A stretch of DNA of 64,000 nucleotides. Source: Sthenelais limicola (lineage: Eukaryota; Annelida; Polychaeta; Phyllodocida; Sigalionidae). Location of the stretch: NCBI GenBank assembly GCA_942159475.1, contig OW804102.1, positions 35,532,873 to 35,596,872 of the forward strand. Reading direction: 5' to 3'. Both the position numbers and the translations under genes were made by a program. How positions within the stretch are numbered: position 1 is the first letter of the stretch; the number at the start of each line of letters is the position of its first letter. The notes below the pieces were generated by a model, which saw only the letters and a list, made by a program, of their open reading frames with translations, was not told the origin of the DNA and made no database searches. Below are positions 34,683 through 46,645 of this stretch, in pieces.

Positions 34683-37276
34683 GTGCGCGATTCCCCGATT
34701 ACAAGCAGTACGTTTGTCTAAGCACGAATCATTTGATATGTACGTAGGTGTTAGTTCATCAACGTGACTCATATTCCTGTAACACGTCACCAATAGTTTC
34801 TGGGGTGTACCCGAGGACACACAGCGCCACCTCTCGTGTTAGTCTTTCCTAACAACTGACTTCCGGCCCCTCGGGGTCAGGATCTGACCTCTACAGACCT
34901 CTATACTACAATAGGGTGGAAGAAGAAATCCAAGGTTGGTTTTCTGAAATGCTTTGTGGGCCTTGTTTCGGTGTTGTTTTTTATTATTATTTCATTAAAG
35001 GCCTATCACATATTCAATACAGATACAAACATGGAAGAGCTATCATGAAGAGTTTCTACAGTAGTCCTTCCGTTCACTTTCCCATCATTATAGTATCTAG
35101 TGAAGTGGGAAAAACTACCAAGTCCACTGGGGTCTCTTGCATAAGAAATCCTTACTTTGCTAAGCTATTTTGTTCTTGCTTCTAAAGGTAGGAAGTTCCT
35201 TCAAGTGCCTTAGCTTTTTTTAAAATAATCATTTCCTTGAGCGGTTTCAAGCTAACGTCCTTCATAAACAGATGATGTCCCATTCTTGTTCTATTCTTTT
35301 CCAATCCTTCTAACAATCAATTGACCGAAATTTGTATTTTGAGGACCCACCCAAGTCCTTTCTTACAATGATTTCACTTATTATCGCTCAACGATTAAAA
35401 ATATCAACAACCTCAATTTTAGACCTTTTGGTTGGCTGGTTATGCACCAGCAGCGCCTCAATGTCAGTCATTAATCCTAGAGTATATGATAATTTGAATA
35501 ATGAAAAGCTTGTAAGATTTATTCTGTTTCTGTTTTCTGTTGATGTATGTCGACACACTTTCAAGGGTAGTATATAGTTTAGTTTTGCATTGTGTGATAT
35601 GACTTACCTTGCGACCAGGCCTATGTTGATAATTTGGATTGCATTATCTCAATGTTAAACTACTATAATATGACAGTTTAAAGTGTAATATCCAATGGTA
35701 TATGTGTAAGAGCACGACGCGATCATAATTATAGACTTTCTGTTCATTGTTTTTAAAAATGTATTTTAGTAAAAGTGTTTATACAAAAAGTACATAGAGT
35801 TGTGAAGCATATCACAATGTACTCAGCATATCGAAGTTGTATGTATTGAAATGTTTAATAATTTTATATAAATTTCTTCCTAGGTGTTATTGAATAATTT
35901 AGTGCAATGCCTTATGTAATCAGGCAACTTCTCAGAATATCAACGCTTGTCGCTGAAATGTATTTTTGTCTTCGCCTCAGGATTATGCACCAAACAATAC
36001 ACAACTCTTGTCTACAGGTGGTGTTAAGCCCAGAGCGCTCTCAAACCCTGGGTTTAAGCCGGCGCCACACTAGTCACAATAAGCCTTGCAATAAGGTTTG
36101 CGACAGGCTTTCCCCATAGTACTGAACACAGTCTGAACACGGTCTCAGCACATGCTCAAATTGGTGTTTTGATTGGTTTCAGAGGCATTTTTGAGGGTTC
36201 AACACACCTTCAGCACACCTCCAACAAACCTTCAACACGGCATAATCTCGCAGCGTGTTCAAAGTGTGTTGGAGGTGTGTTCATACTGTTTTTCATTTTT
36301 CGAGTAAAAATCATAGCCATGAACATTTATCCGATTATATAACTGACGCTCGACTTCCTGCGGGTTGGGTGGAATGAACTCTGTGAAGGAATGAAGTTGG
36401 TTCATTGGGATGAAAATCTCTCCCCTTTATTCAATAAACATAAACAAAAAAGAGAAAGAAAAAATTTCACATGTGTACTCGTTGAGTTGGAAAGGCAGAA
36501 TGGAGTGTGTGCCCCAAAGCGACGGGGTTCACACCAGCCAGGTGATATGGTAATTAGGTAGGTAGTGACATAACAAAACCAGCCTCAGGTATAATCTCCT
36601 CAGATGTATCAGAGGAGGATAATAAACCATGCATAGCAATATATATATATGAACTATGTATGGAGTTGTCTTACTTTCAAGGAGAATTCACAAGGGATAT
36701 TATTTTAAAGACATGATTAAAGTGCAGGTAGCTCAACCTTGTGTTTATTGATGGAACTGATTATATAGTGGGGCAGTGGGGGGGGGGGGCAAATATTTCT
36801 TTTTAGGGGACCACAATAGAATTGAGGCCCTAAAAATTTGTGATGATTTCTATACATTCTCTTTACAATTGTAAGCTGTCTTTTTAACTGTACCTATTAT
36901 GTGCCCTATTGATAATTTTTTTTTTAAAGAAATTTTATTGAGCTGGATAATACAAGTTAAACATTGGTTAAAACAAGTTGTATAATTTCACTACAATTTG
37001 GATGCATCTTTTTCAAACTTCAAAACCGACGTCAACACGGCGCCAACACCGTGCCAACACACCACCAACACACCACCAACACACCACCAACACAGAACGC
37101 CTATTATGCAATGCAACTTTCAGCACAGCACCAGTACAGTACCAGCATGACACTGACTCAGTACACCTTTTTATGCAACGGGGGGCTGGCTACTGCAGAG
37201 GCCTATCAGGAAGGCCTGTTGCAAACATTTCTTTTTTAAATATTTGTATTGGCCTAGACATTTAACAGATAATAAT
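34683..37276. other. Intergenic with low-complexity tracts
   Basis: Contains a poly-G run (36778-36789), a reverse retroposon tail near 36917-36945, and a CACCAACA-type minisatellite (37030-37094). Around 36190-36280, words such as 'caacacacct' recur with inverse 'ggtgtgttc', suggesting a short foldback. No convincing exon found. Confidence 0.5.
37030..37094. repeat. CACCACCAACA minisatellite
   Basis: Imperfect 10-11 base units of C/A sequence. Confidence 0.85.
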
Positions 37277-37472
37277 GATTCCAATACATGCTGCGCATGC
37301 TTCTCATTGCCTTTTAACCGCTTCTTCAGCAGTCTTCCTCTTGCCAGGTTTCGGGGCTTAGACTGTACCTGGTGTTCTTCAAGAGGTGCCCCAGCAGAGC
37401 TGATCAGGCTCCACTTAGCAACTGTAGGTTTCCAGGGGCAGCGCCATATGTGGACCCCCTTCCACCTACAGT
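37277..37472. repeat. 196 bp direct duplication, copy 1
   Basis: Runs from 'gattccaatacatgctgcg' to 'cccccttccacctacagt' and is repeated essentially exactly at 37790-37985. On the minus strand the copy keeps an open frame (RNLARGRLLKKRLKGNEKHA). The intervening 317 bases extend that frame with only one stop, so it may be a decayed transposon coding region of unknown type. Confidence 0.85.
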
Positions 37473-37789
37473 CAAGGCCATTCCAGATGTTATCCAAGGC
37501 AATGCCATTCTTTCGAAGTTGTGGTATAGGCTGTAAGCACTTTGGTGTGTGTCCGGGCTTGTCTCCTATTCTGTCTCACATCCGTTTCTGGACTGCATTC
37601 CACAACTTAACCTCCTGTGCAGCCCCATGGGTGTACCGGACCGTGTTTCATGCCCGCAGAGCCCACCGGCAAAAGCTGCACAATTTGAATCCAGTCTCTC
37701 CTGGTGTCGCTAGTCTTTCCCAGTTGTCAACTAGCCTGTTCCTAGTCGTCAGTCAGCCTTTCCCAACAGTCAGCCTTAGCAGGTTCAGT

Positions 37790-37985
37790 GATTCCAATAC
37801 ATGCTGCGCATGCTTCTCATTGCCTTTTAACCGCTTCTTCAGCAGTCTTCCTCTTGCCAGGTTTCGGGGCTTAGACTGTACCTGGTGTTCTTCAAGAGGT
37901 GCCCCAGCAGAGCTGATCAGGCTCCACTTAGCAACTGTAGGTTTCCAGGGGCAGCGCCATATGTGGACCCCCTTCCACCTACAGT
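37790..37985. repeat. 196 bp direct duplication, copy 2
   Basis: Second copy, ending at 'cttccacctacagt' before unrelated 'atatattataatg'. The high identity points to a recent event. Confidence 0.85.
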
Positions 37986-38260
37986 ATATATTATAATGAT
38001 GAGAAAATACGCATAACTGTCCACGCAGCTATATTTCATGCGTTGCCCTTACGTTAAAGAACTATAATTATTAAGGGTCTACAATCGATGGTACTCAATG
38101 TGTCCAAGATTTCGTTACAATTTTGTACTATTATAAACATTCGATTACGTACATTTAATTACAAAATAGACAAATTATAAACAAAGTGTTGCGATGCTTC
38201 AAATACTCCAAATACCTGCACAAATATCAGATCATTACATGTCGACAAATCCAGAAACAT

Positions 38261-38504
38261 ATATGGGTTAGATTTTCAGAAAATGTACAATTGGCAGCTG
38301 TACACATTTAGTAAATTCTGCCAAATTAGGCTGCAATTTGTTCAATACTAGGTAAATTCGAGAATATTAGGCATTGCATTGATTCTAGCAATCTGTTTGG
38401 TGAGGTTGAACTGTATTTTGAACTTTATTTTTGTCTTAAATTTGGGTTATTTGAGAAGATTGGTGAAGGCCAATTGTACATTTTCAGAAGATCTGACCCA
38501 TATA
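38261..38504 (+). mobile_element. MITE family 1 copy
   Basis: Full length with 'atatgggttagattttcag' at the left and 'cagaagatctgacccatat' at the right. Confidence 0.85.
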
Positions 38505-38629
38505 TTGTGACTGGGAACAAATCTAGTTTGGTCATTCGAGACGTTTAGCTATCTCACCGCGAGGATAAAAGCCGGGCAAGTATAAAACATCGCCACACTT
38601 CTTTAGAGCTTTGCAATTAATCTCAATAA

Positions 38630-38990
38630 CATGGTGATGTCTGCGATGCAATGCTTTTACTGCCAACAAATATTAGACATGTCTAATATTTCTGTGATAG
38701 ACGGCGACGCATTTCTTATCGTGAGTCCTGTTGCAAAGGCTATTGCAGAGCCTGTCGCAAAGGGGCCCACATGTCTGCAATACACTACACTCCAAGATCG
38801 AATATTTCCATTTCTATTGCAGAGGCCTGTTGCAAAGCCTATTGCGAGGCTTATCGCAGCTAGTATGCTCCCGCCTATACACTGCACTCCAAGATCAAAT
38901 ATTTTCATTTCTATTGCAGAGGCCTGTTGCAAAGCCTATTGGACCACCAACCAATGGACCACTGCTCTATTGTAAAGTATTGATCTATAC
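38630..38990. repeat. Subrepeat cluster with a 24 bp perfect palindrome
   Basis: A palindrome AAATATTAGACA/TGTCTAATATTT sits at 38668-38691. Downstream, a ~100 base block with 'cactccaagatc', 'tttctattgcagaggcctg' and 'ttgcaaagcctattg' is present twice (from about 38785 and about 38885). It is related to a short stretch at 37193-37225 (gcaggaggcctgttgc-like words). Open frames through it are repeat artefacts. Confidence 0.65.
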
Positions 38991-38999
38991 CTTAATATA

Positions 39000-40800
39000 A
39001 GGGAAGCCCTGGCCGCCTAATGAAGATACGACTAGATATGAATACACAATAAGCCTTGCCATGTAGTAATATCCCTAATGAGCATGTCCATGCATAGTTT
39101 GCTGTAACTCTTTGTGTCTCTGATGTATCATTGTTTATTGCGTGATTATAGGGGATTTGTTTGCCTTGCAACAATTAGCTATATATACATTATCACTTGG
39201 GAACAAACAATGTACTCTATGCACAGCCTGATGGAACATGGAGACCATATTACATACATTACACAATGTTTTATTTTTTCACGGTTGGGGAAGGGGTGCT
39301 TGACTTTGGTCCCACTGCACATCACTACTTGTACCAGTTCTCCTTTCTAATGTTCCGATCTAGGTGCAAGCTTGGGTTGTGAATCAAAGCTGAGAGAGAA
39401 AAAGAAAGAGAATGAAAGAGCGAGAGAGAGAAAATGTGACAAGGAAAGAGGGAGGGGAGCAGAAAGAGAGAGAGAAGGAAGGAGAGAGTAAGAAGAGAAT
39501 AATGAGCGTGTAGCGATTTTTACCGCATCCGCACGTCTTCCGTGGAGGGAATTACTATAATGACGTCGCACCTATTGAGACTGGGGGTATCCCCCATACT
39601 TTCACAACAGAAGTCATCCTACCTTCTAGGAAGAAACAAGTATTATGTTGATATAACTAATTAAACTATTAAACTAAAACCTGAGGCACCATTTAAATTG
39701 CAAAGTATATAAAAGTATATCCTAAGCGACTTTGAAAACAACTAGTCGTTTACGGTATTATTAACTTATTCTATTTGAAATCTCAAGTGAACACTAGAGA
39801 TACATCTTATGACATAGTGTCGTTATAAATCCGTGTAGCCATAGCATCCCTCTGATCTATTTATCATCTCCTTTATCTATTCGTTTTTATTTTTAATTTT
39901 CATTCTTTTTTTATCATATCTTCTGCTCAGTCCAGTACAAGACTCACGCAGTCTAAATTAAAGGTAACTGTCGGCAGAAATGGAATACTATTTTCATATA
40001 GACATGTAAACATATTTGTCCTTTTCAAGATGATGTAACCACGAGTAGTTTGACAAATAACATATTTTCTTATCTTATCTTATCTTGTCTTATGATGTAA
40101 GTATCATAGATTCGTAAGGTTGTATTTATTATTACAGAGGTTGTTATTCCGTTGACTTTCGAATAGTATTTACATGGCACAACGTTAAAGCGATCTTATT
40201 GGATACTAGATATGCTTTTAAACACCATTTCAGGATGTCTGGTTTCTTTCAATTTCATACATTCTTGATGATGTGACGTATATTATTATCGTCACCTATT
40301 TCCAAACTTACCAAGCGGGAAAAACGAATTAATTAGACTTTGGAGTCCAAATAATATCCTTTACATTCGTTTTATTGACTGTGTAAATGTGAGCTATCCT
40401 GGTGTCAGGATCATCCTGACAATGACCATAACCCAATTCCGAATACATACCGGTATCTACGATATAAGCTTTATGTTAGGTTACCAACAGGCTCCTGATT
40501 AATTATTCAAATTTAAATTCAAATTCAAACATTCTTTGATTGCAGATGTTTTCTACAATCAAGTTGACCAGTTTTGTCTTTTCCAGACAGGTCTTCCTAT
40601 GAATGCCTTCCTTCAGAGCTTTGAATTGATATTTACACAGGAATAGATTTGCTATAACAAATCTTGGGAAAATAAGAGGCTTAAAGCTAACAGTAGTTGG
40701 AAATTGTTATGAGATGAATAATTACAATGGACAATAATGAATGAAAGTACTAGCTAAGAGATAGCTATGACCGACAGAGTTGTAATAACAACAGGTTGCA
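39000..40800. other. Intergenic with a GA-rich tract
   Basis: A GA-rich tract lies at 39391-39500 and a (TCTTA)n tract at 40068-40090. Near 40508-40560, 'aattcaaacattctttgattgcag' resembles the small insertion in the MITE at 15378. No gene seen. Confidence 0.5.
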
Positions 40801-41376
40801 TTAGGTATATATAATATAAAATCTACAACAATGATGTGTAGTGTATAGCACAAAGAGCTGATCATACGGTACAGGATAAATGATACATAAAAGAGATTGA
40901 TATCGATTGTCAGTTTCAAAGGATATGGATGAATTAAATACCGATTCAGTAGCAGGCCTTACAGATCCATTGCCTATAATATTCTCTCTTCCTGGGGGTA
41001 TTGCTTGTACGCCAAATGCTGGCATATTACCTTCCTGTTGCGCACTATTTTGGTCAGCAGGAACAAGAGGTGGTGAACCCCCAGTAGTGTCTACAACTGG
41101 TATTTCATTTGGGTTATATGTACCCCTATCAGATCCTCGTAAAGAATTCATCGCAAAATGCGCAGCCCCGTTGGGTAAAGCTGCCATAAATCGACGATTA
41201 TATTCCTCAAATTCTTGATCATATGCATCAAAATCAATGCTATCTTCCGTACCAGGAGCTGACTCAGTAACAGAGCCTGAGCCATTCTCCAGTTCAACAT
41301 GATTCTCATCATGTATACCTAAATCTCCCATATTGGGATTGTTCAATATGGGTTCAGTGATTCCATTGCTGGACAT
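40801..41376 (-). pseudogene. 5' portion of an LTR-retrotransposon gag-like ORF
   Basis: On the minus strand an ATG at 41374-41376 opens a frame ending at 40801. The start is justified by position: it follows a primer-binding-site-like sequence and an LTR. The N-terminal ~150 residues are acidic, Pro/Gly/Asn-rich and low in hydrophobics (for example DAYDQEFEEYNRRFMAALP), as in many retroelement gag leaders. After about codon 152 (FETDN) the composition changes abruptly to hydrophobic AT-rich translation. The element was therefore probably truncated near 40915 and the rest is chance readthrough. No protease, RT or second LTR was found to the left. Confidence 0.6.
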
Positions 41377-41460
41377 CAAATAAATCTATTCTGTGACCAC
41401 AGAATAATATTCAACAATTTCTTATTAAATTAATAATAAGAAAAGAATCAGCTTTACTCC

Positions 41461-41480
41461 CTAAAAGATCACGGCACCAA
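41461..41480 (-). other. Primer-binding-site-like sequence
   Basis: On the minus strand TGGTGCCGTGATCTTTTAG follows the LTR end ATTACA after TT. TGGTGCCGTGA-type sequences directly after the 5' LTR are typical tRNA primer-binding sites of LTR retrotransposons. Confidence 0.6.
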
Positions 41481-41482
41481 AA

Positions 41483-41879
41483 TGTAATGACCCTTGGTTA
41501 ACACTGGGGAGGAGCAATAACGACAACAAGATCAGATCTAGATTGCAATTACTCTGTTTGATATGACGATAGACATTTGACATAGTAGAGGCATGTGTAC
41601 ATAGGAATATAGGTGTCGTATAAGGTAGTATAAAGGTATATAGAAGTATAAGGAAATAAAATGTAGTCTACTGACTTTCATTGCCACCTTGCGGCCAAAA
41701 TAGACATAATATGGGTAAGAAATAATGTGCGCAATGCGAGAGAAATGGCTGCGTAGCATGCGCGTACACAAAAGCCTATATTATCAAATGTGTAAGTAGT
41801 TTAATGAAAGTAAGGTTAGAACATGGCACTACAAATGTACAATTATCGTTAACTCTATCTTATTACATAAGGTGTCACA
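41483..41879 (-). mobile_element. Long terminal repeat of about 397 bp
   Basis: On the minus strand it starts TGTGACACC and ends CATTACA, so it has the TG...CA ends and short TGT/ACA inversion expected of an LTR. A primer-binding-like site and a gag-like ORF follow immediately in the right order. Only one LTR is visible, so boundaries rest on these marks and not on an LTR-LTR comparison. Confidence 0.6.
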
Positions 41880-43008
41880 TACCATTTCAATGATGTCATA
41901 TATGTATTCATATGTATTCATACATTACCCTTTCAGTGTTACCATGATCGTCACCTATGTCCATTTAATGAATGGGCCAGAAAGCTACGACCACTCCATC
42001 CATTTTCCCAGAGAAAAGGGTTCAGTCAGGCGTTAGTGTGCTACACCCATACCTAAGTGGACAGAAAAGGATCTGATTTTAATCTTGAGTGACCAATCCC
42101 CACCCTGTAGTTTCAAGTGATGACAACCCAAAATAAATATATAGCATATAATTATAGCATATTTTTTAATGGTTAATGGTAACCTGTGTTTACATATATC
42201 CCCATACGTCAAACAAAGTGCGAACGTTAATAATTAAAATTCCTTAAGGGTGACAGAGTGGCACTTGGCAGATTCGAAATCAAGAGATTCTGGAGATCTG
42301 GAATCAATCAAAAAAACACTGGTAATAAAAAAACAGATTTGAGACAAGTTTGACAGGCTGTAAATTGTATCAGGATATACATATATATATAATATATATC
42401 AGTTTGATGTGTGCATGAGAATGCATTTCTGAACTCCCCAAGCTTCTGCCATCTTGTATCCATGTAATTCGAATTACGGAGACAAGCGTATGTATCTATA
42501 TATATAGGATCAGGCAGTTTTGCTGAAAACATTCTTACAATTTTCGATAAAAATGTAGCTAAATATTTTCATTTCAGACCTGAACTGAATCTATCCCAGG
42601 ATGCACTGTAAAAGACATGAGCAAAATCCCCTATTGAATAACCTCACCGGGGGAATTGTCAACCCAGTATAAAAACATTTTGTTAGATGCCAATTAATTC
42701 CAACAAAGCTGTCATGCCTACCGTAGCAATGGGTAGAATATTGCTCACACGCCAGTGAGTAGCCGGGGTACAAGAGCATACAAGTGAGTGAATGGTAGGG
42801 CAATGAGAAGGTGGAGGTGGGTGATTAGATTGCATGCATACCACACAGGTAGGCCAGTCATTCTAGAAAACTATATTCTCCCTGCCACCTGCTACCGCTC
42901 CCATGTGGGCGGTCACAAGTCAAACTAGAGGTGCATCACACTGCCTTGTTATTCTAACTTAGGGGAAGTGTCAACTTGAAAAAGTCAAACGTTGGGTTAA
43001 TTATAAGA
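41880..43008. other. Intergenic, no gene seen
   Basis: AT-rich sequence with a short TA tract near 42380-42400. No recognisable exon or element. Confidence 0.45.
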
Positions 43009-43463
43009 CTAAGGCTGCGATTCCACTGGCTCGCTCTTTTGGCCCGCTCTTCATACGCTCTTTTATTTTCCCAGAGCGACTAACAAGAGAAGTTTGAGCG
43101 AAACCAGAGCGGTCTAATAGAATAGGTTACTGCGCTTTCTATACGCTCTTAAAAACGGCTATTTGCGCTTCTTTTTTACGCTGCGCTCATATCTGCTGTG
43201 TTTGATTTGAGCGCAGCAACACAACACTCTTTGTGCCTGTTAAAGTAGCGGACCAAGAGCGCAGTGAGAGCGCACAAACGCATTTGCTATTGATTTCATA
43301 TAGGAAACAAGCGCAGCAGTAGAATCTCGGTAGAATCGCCCTGCGCTTGTATTGCACTAAAAATATTAGCGGATGAAGAGCGAATGACAAGCACGCTATA
43401 AACAAGTGCAGCAAGAGTGAGCAATGAGCGCAGATACAAGCGATCCAGTGGGATCCCACCTTA
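43009..43463. mobile_element. CCACTGG foldback element, complete copy
   Basis: Left end CTAAGGCTGCGATTCCACTG (43009-43028). The right end (ccagtgggatcccaccttaa) is its imperfect inverse. The interior is dense in 'cgctctt' and its inverse 'aagagcg', so the element can fold on itself over much of its length. Non-coding. Confidence 0.7.
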
Positions 43464-43800
43464 ATAGGATAGGTTACTGCACTTTCTATACGCTCTTAAA
43501 ACATGACGTTGGCGCTTCTTTTTGACACTGCGCTAATATCTGCCATGTTTGATTTGAGCGCAGCAACACAACGCTCTTTCTACCTATTAAACAAGTGGAC
43601 CAAGAGCACAGTGAGAGCGCACAAACACATTTGCTATTGATTTCATATAGGAAACAAGCGGACCAGTAGAATCATTCTGCGCTTGTATTGCGCTAAAAAT
43701 ATTAGCAGATGAAGAGTGAATGACAAGCGCACTATAAACAAGCGCAGCAAGAGCTAGCCATGAGCACATATACAAGCGAGCCAGTGGAATCAGACCTTAA
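43464..43800. mobile_element. CCACTGG foldback element, copy lacking the left end
   Basis: Starts inside the element (ataggttactgcactttctat) directly after the previous copy and ends 'cgagccagtggaatcagacc', then TTAA. It parallels the preceding copy almost base for base. Confidence 0.7.
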
Positions 43801-43832
43801 GGCTGCGATTCCACTGGCTCGCTCTTTTAGGG
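43797..43832. mobile_element. CCACTGG foldback element, orphan left end
   Basis: 'aaggctgcgattccactggc', then 'tcgctctttt', then unrelated sequence. Only the terminal repeat remains. Confidence 0.6.
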
Positions 43833-43920
43833 CTCCTGATGGGGGGTTCCTGTGTCGATTTATCCACTAAGGATGATCATTTGTCCCTTGTCTCCAGAAT
43901 CCCATGTCAATTTGTTGCTC

Positions 43921-44185
43921 TAAGGCTGCGATTCCACTGGCTCGCTCTTTTGGTACGCTCATGGCCCGCTCTTTTTATTTCCCCAAACGCCTAACAAGCA
44001 AACTCAGAGCGAACTCAGAGCGAACTCAGAGCGAACTCAGAGCGAACTCAGAGCGGTCCAATAAAATAGAATGCGCTTTCTATGCGCTATTAAAATTTGA
44101 CGTTGTTGCTTCTTTTTGACACTGCGCTAATATGCGACGTGTTTGATTTGAGCGCAGCAACACAACGCTCTTTCTACCTATTCAC
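43921..44185. mobile_element. CCACTGG foldback element, right-truncated copy
   Basis: Has the left end and half the interior and stops after 'acgctctttctacctatt'. It contains five perfect 11-base units of 'aactcagagcg' (44001-44055), a local expansion not present in the first copy. Confidence 0.7.
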
Positions 44186-45240
44186 CTATCAACCTATTGT
44201 ATAATTTCATGAGTCTGTGAGAATATCAATGTACCATCGAAACCAGCTCAATAAAATTTCTTTAAAAAAAAACGTTGAGTCCTCTAGCATGCTTATCTTC
44301 CAACTTCAATTGTTTGTTTATAATTGGTCATGATTACCCCAATATACGTGTGCCATTACCTTGAATTAATAGCTCTACTTCAATTGATTGCTTGTTACTA
44401 TTGATCATTTCTACTCTACCACCCTATAATGACGCAGTGATATGATTGTCATTGTTTTGAGATACATGGTCCTATATATTGGGCAATTCCTTACTCTCAC
44501 TGATACTTATAACTTACGGCCGCATGTTTATGAGAGAATAATTCAATTCCTTCTATGATGAATTTCTTCTTTCTTCTTTCATATTATTTTGATATTTATA
44601 TTTACCTTGGCCACGAGTGTTATCTAATTTATTTGCCAAATAGATCACATTCATAGTCTGGTTCTGACTGGACGGAGAGAAACATTTAATAAACCTCAAA
44701 ATCAAATACTAAATTTCTATTGATTAATCATTTACTTTTTCATTCCTATGTAAACTTTGGCTTCGGCCAAATTTGTTATTTTTTTAAAAACTGCATTTTT
44801 CTATTTCAGGGATCATACTATGCTATAACCTGCAGATCTTATGTGAGCCTGAGTGGGCGAGTGGGTAGGGCTTTTAACTCCACTTGCTGGCCTATCCTTA
44901 TGTGAGTAGTCCTTAGAGAACCTAACAACAGTCTTCACCAAATAAGGAACAACATTTTTTAACACAGCGCGCGCTAAGGGCCATATTCAACGTTAACTAA
45001 TGCATCGCTGATCAACGTTGCATTACTATAGCGTGGTATTTTCATATGCTATACTTTGTCGCTAGCCTTATGAAACGGGAATAAGGAATGTGCGTTATAT
45101 TTATCGTTATTGTAACAATAGTTACGCTAGCATAACGAACGCACGCTGCTTTACTTATGAAAGGCCCCCCCCCCCCCCGGGCTCAAATCCAGGCCAATCC
45201 TAATTCAAAATTATTTCCAACAGATGCCTGAGCATTTCTT
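44186..45240. other. Intergenic, no gene seen
   Basis: AT-rich. An AATAAAATTTC plus A-run at about 44250-44270 is a retroposon tail. A sequence at 44845-44880 (gggcgagtgggtaggg) resembles a tRNA-like A box. A poly-C run lies at 45165-45178. A good acceptor (ttctatttcag, about 44798-44809) lacks a clear exon after it. Confidence 0.45.
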
Positions 45241-45242
45241 TT

Positions 45243-45296
45243 ATGAAAGAGTCTGCTCAAGCATCTGAGAGGTCTCTTCTGAGCGGACTCTTTCAT
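45243..45296. repeat. Hairpin with 16 bp near-perfect arms
   Basis: 'atgaaagagtctgctc' pairs with 'gagcggactctttcat' with one mismatch and a ~22 base loop. A third partial copy (aaagagtctgctgag) follows. Confidence 0.65.
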
Positions 45297-45457
45297 TAAA
45301 GAGTCTGCTGAGAAGACTCAAAGAATGCATCTGGATCTCAGGACTGTATTCTTTGACCGTGGGAGTCCCCCCAAGCCAATGCTTGGGAATAGGGACACCA
45401 CAGCAAGTGGAGGATGAATATACTAAAGCTCTGTATATAACTAACTCTCGGCGGTAT

Positions 45458-45699
45458 ATATGGGTCAGATTTTCAGAAAATGTACAATTCGCCTTCACCA
45501 TTCCTCTTAAATAACCCACATTTAAGACAAAAATAAGGTTCAAAATACAGTTTAACATAGCAGAACCGATGTATTAAACCAACACACGACTACATATACT
45601 CAGATATACTCGGTATTCATCATTTTCCAGCCGAATTTGGCCTAATGTACTAATGTGTAGAGCTGCCAATTGTACGTCTTCTGACGATCTGATCCATAC
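45458..45699 (-). mobile_element. MITE family 1 copy
   Basis: Full-length reverse copy with 'atatgggtcagattttcag' at the left and a diverged right end (ctgacgatctgatccata). Confidence 0.8.
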
Positions 45700-45922
45700 A
45701 TATATACTTTCTGGACTCCACTGACGTTTTTCCCCTTTGTAATCATTGCGGTTGCAAAGCATTCTCAAACCAAATATTATAACAAATGGAGCTTGTCAGA
45801 GGAGAGACTTGAAAATAATAAACTAAATAATTAATAAATGACAAAAACTATAAAACCGCCTATTAGCCGCAATAAGCATGGAGTCTGGTGGTGCTTATGA
45901 CCAAAGCAAGGCCAACCCTTTA

Positions 45923-46110
45923 ATATGTGGGCCAGATTTTCAGAAAATGTCAATTAGGCTGCAATTTTGTCAGTACTATTCGGCATTGATTCTAACGATC
46001 TGTTTGGCTAGGTTGAATTGCATTTTGAACTTTATTTTCGTCTGAAATGGGGGTTATTTTAGAAGATTGGCAAAGTTGAATTGTACATTTTCTGAAAATC
46101 TGACCCATGT
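45923..46110 (+). mobile_element. MITE family 1, internally deleted copy
   Basis: Both inverted ends are present, but the segment carrying 'gtacacatttagtaaattc' is gone, leaving 188 bp. Confidence 0.8.
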
Positions 46111-46645
46111 AAGCAGTCCTGGGTTCCAATCCTGATACAACTGAGCGAGTATACTATAGAAGGTTACCAATATTTGACGCCTTCCCCAAGGCTATCTATT
46201 TGATTGGAGTAAGTGAATCTAGAGGGTGGCCGGATATATAACGATGTGTAGGCGGGGTAATGGATGTTATAGGAAACCCTGGTAAGCCAGCCGCCCTGCA
46301 TACACCCAGGAGGGCAGCACGCATCTCTAGCCAATGCAATTCCGGTTTTTTTGTTATTTCATGAAAGGTTAATACAAATATTTAATCCGTTAACACTTAT
46401 CTGCAGAAAATATAACAACGACAAAACATTTAACTTTGCGTGTGGATTTAAATTGTTTTGTTTTTCTTTAATAAATTGTATCGAGTCCACATTCAAAGAC
46501 AAAGGGTGCAAAACGTCAGAAATGTCCCAAAAAGTGGCAATACCGACGTGTCCTCCCTCCCATAGTTTCCATTTCTAAGGATGCACTTCACTACATAGGC
46601 TACGATTGTGTGATAAACCACCCTATAGACCTTGTAACTCCCTCT

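Noticed and set aside
37244..37996. 250-codon plus-strand open frame
   Set aside because: It runs through both copies of the 196 bp duplication, which explains the internal repetition of its translation. The minus strand looks more protein-like, and no family or splice context supports the plus frame.
39147..39175. Another end of the TAATAGGGGATTTGCAT element ('ataggggatttgtttgcc')
   Set aside because: Only about a dozen bases match and no interior or opposite end follows.
40907..41218. 103-codon plus-strand frame
   Set aside because: Antisense shadow of the gag-like ORF on the minus strand.
44798..44870. Possible exon after a good acceptor (ttctatttcag)
   Set aside because: No frame gives a recognisable product, and the following sequence looks like a tRNA-derived SINE head.
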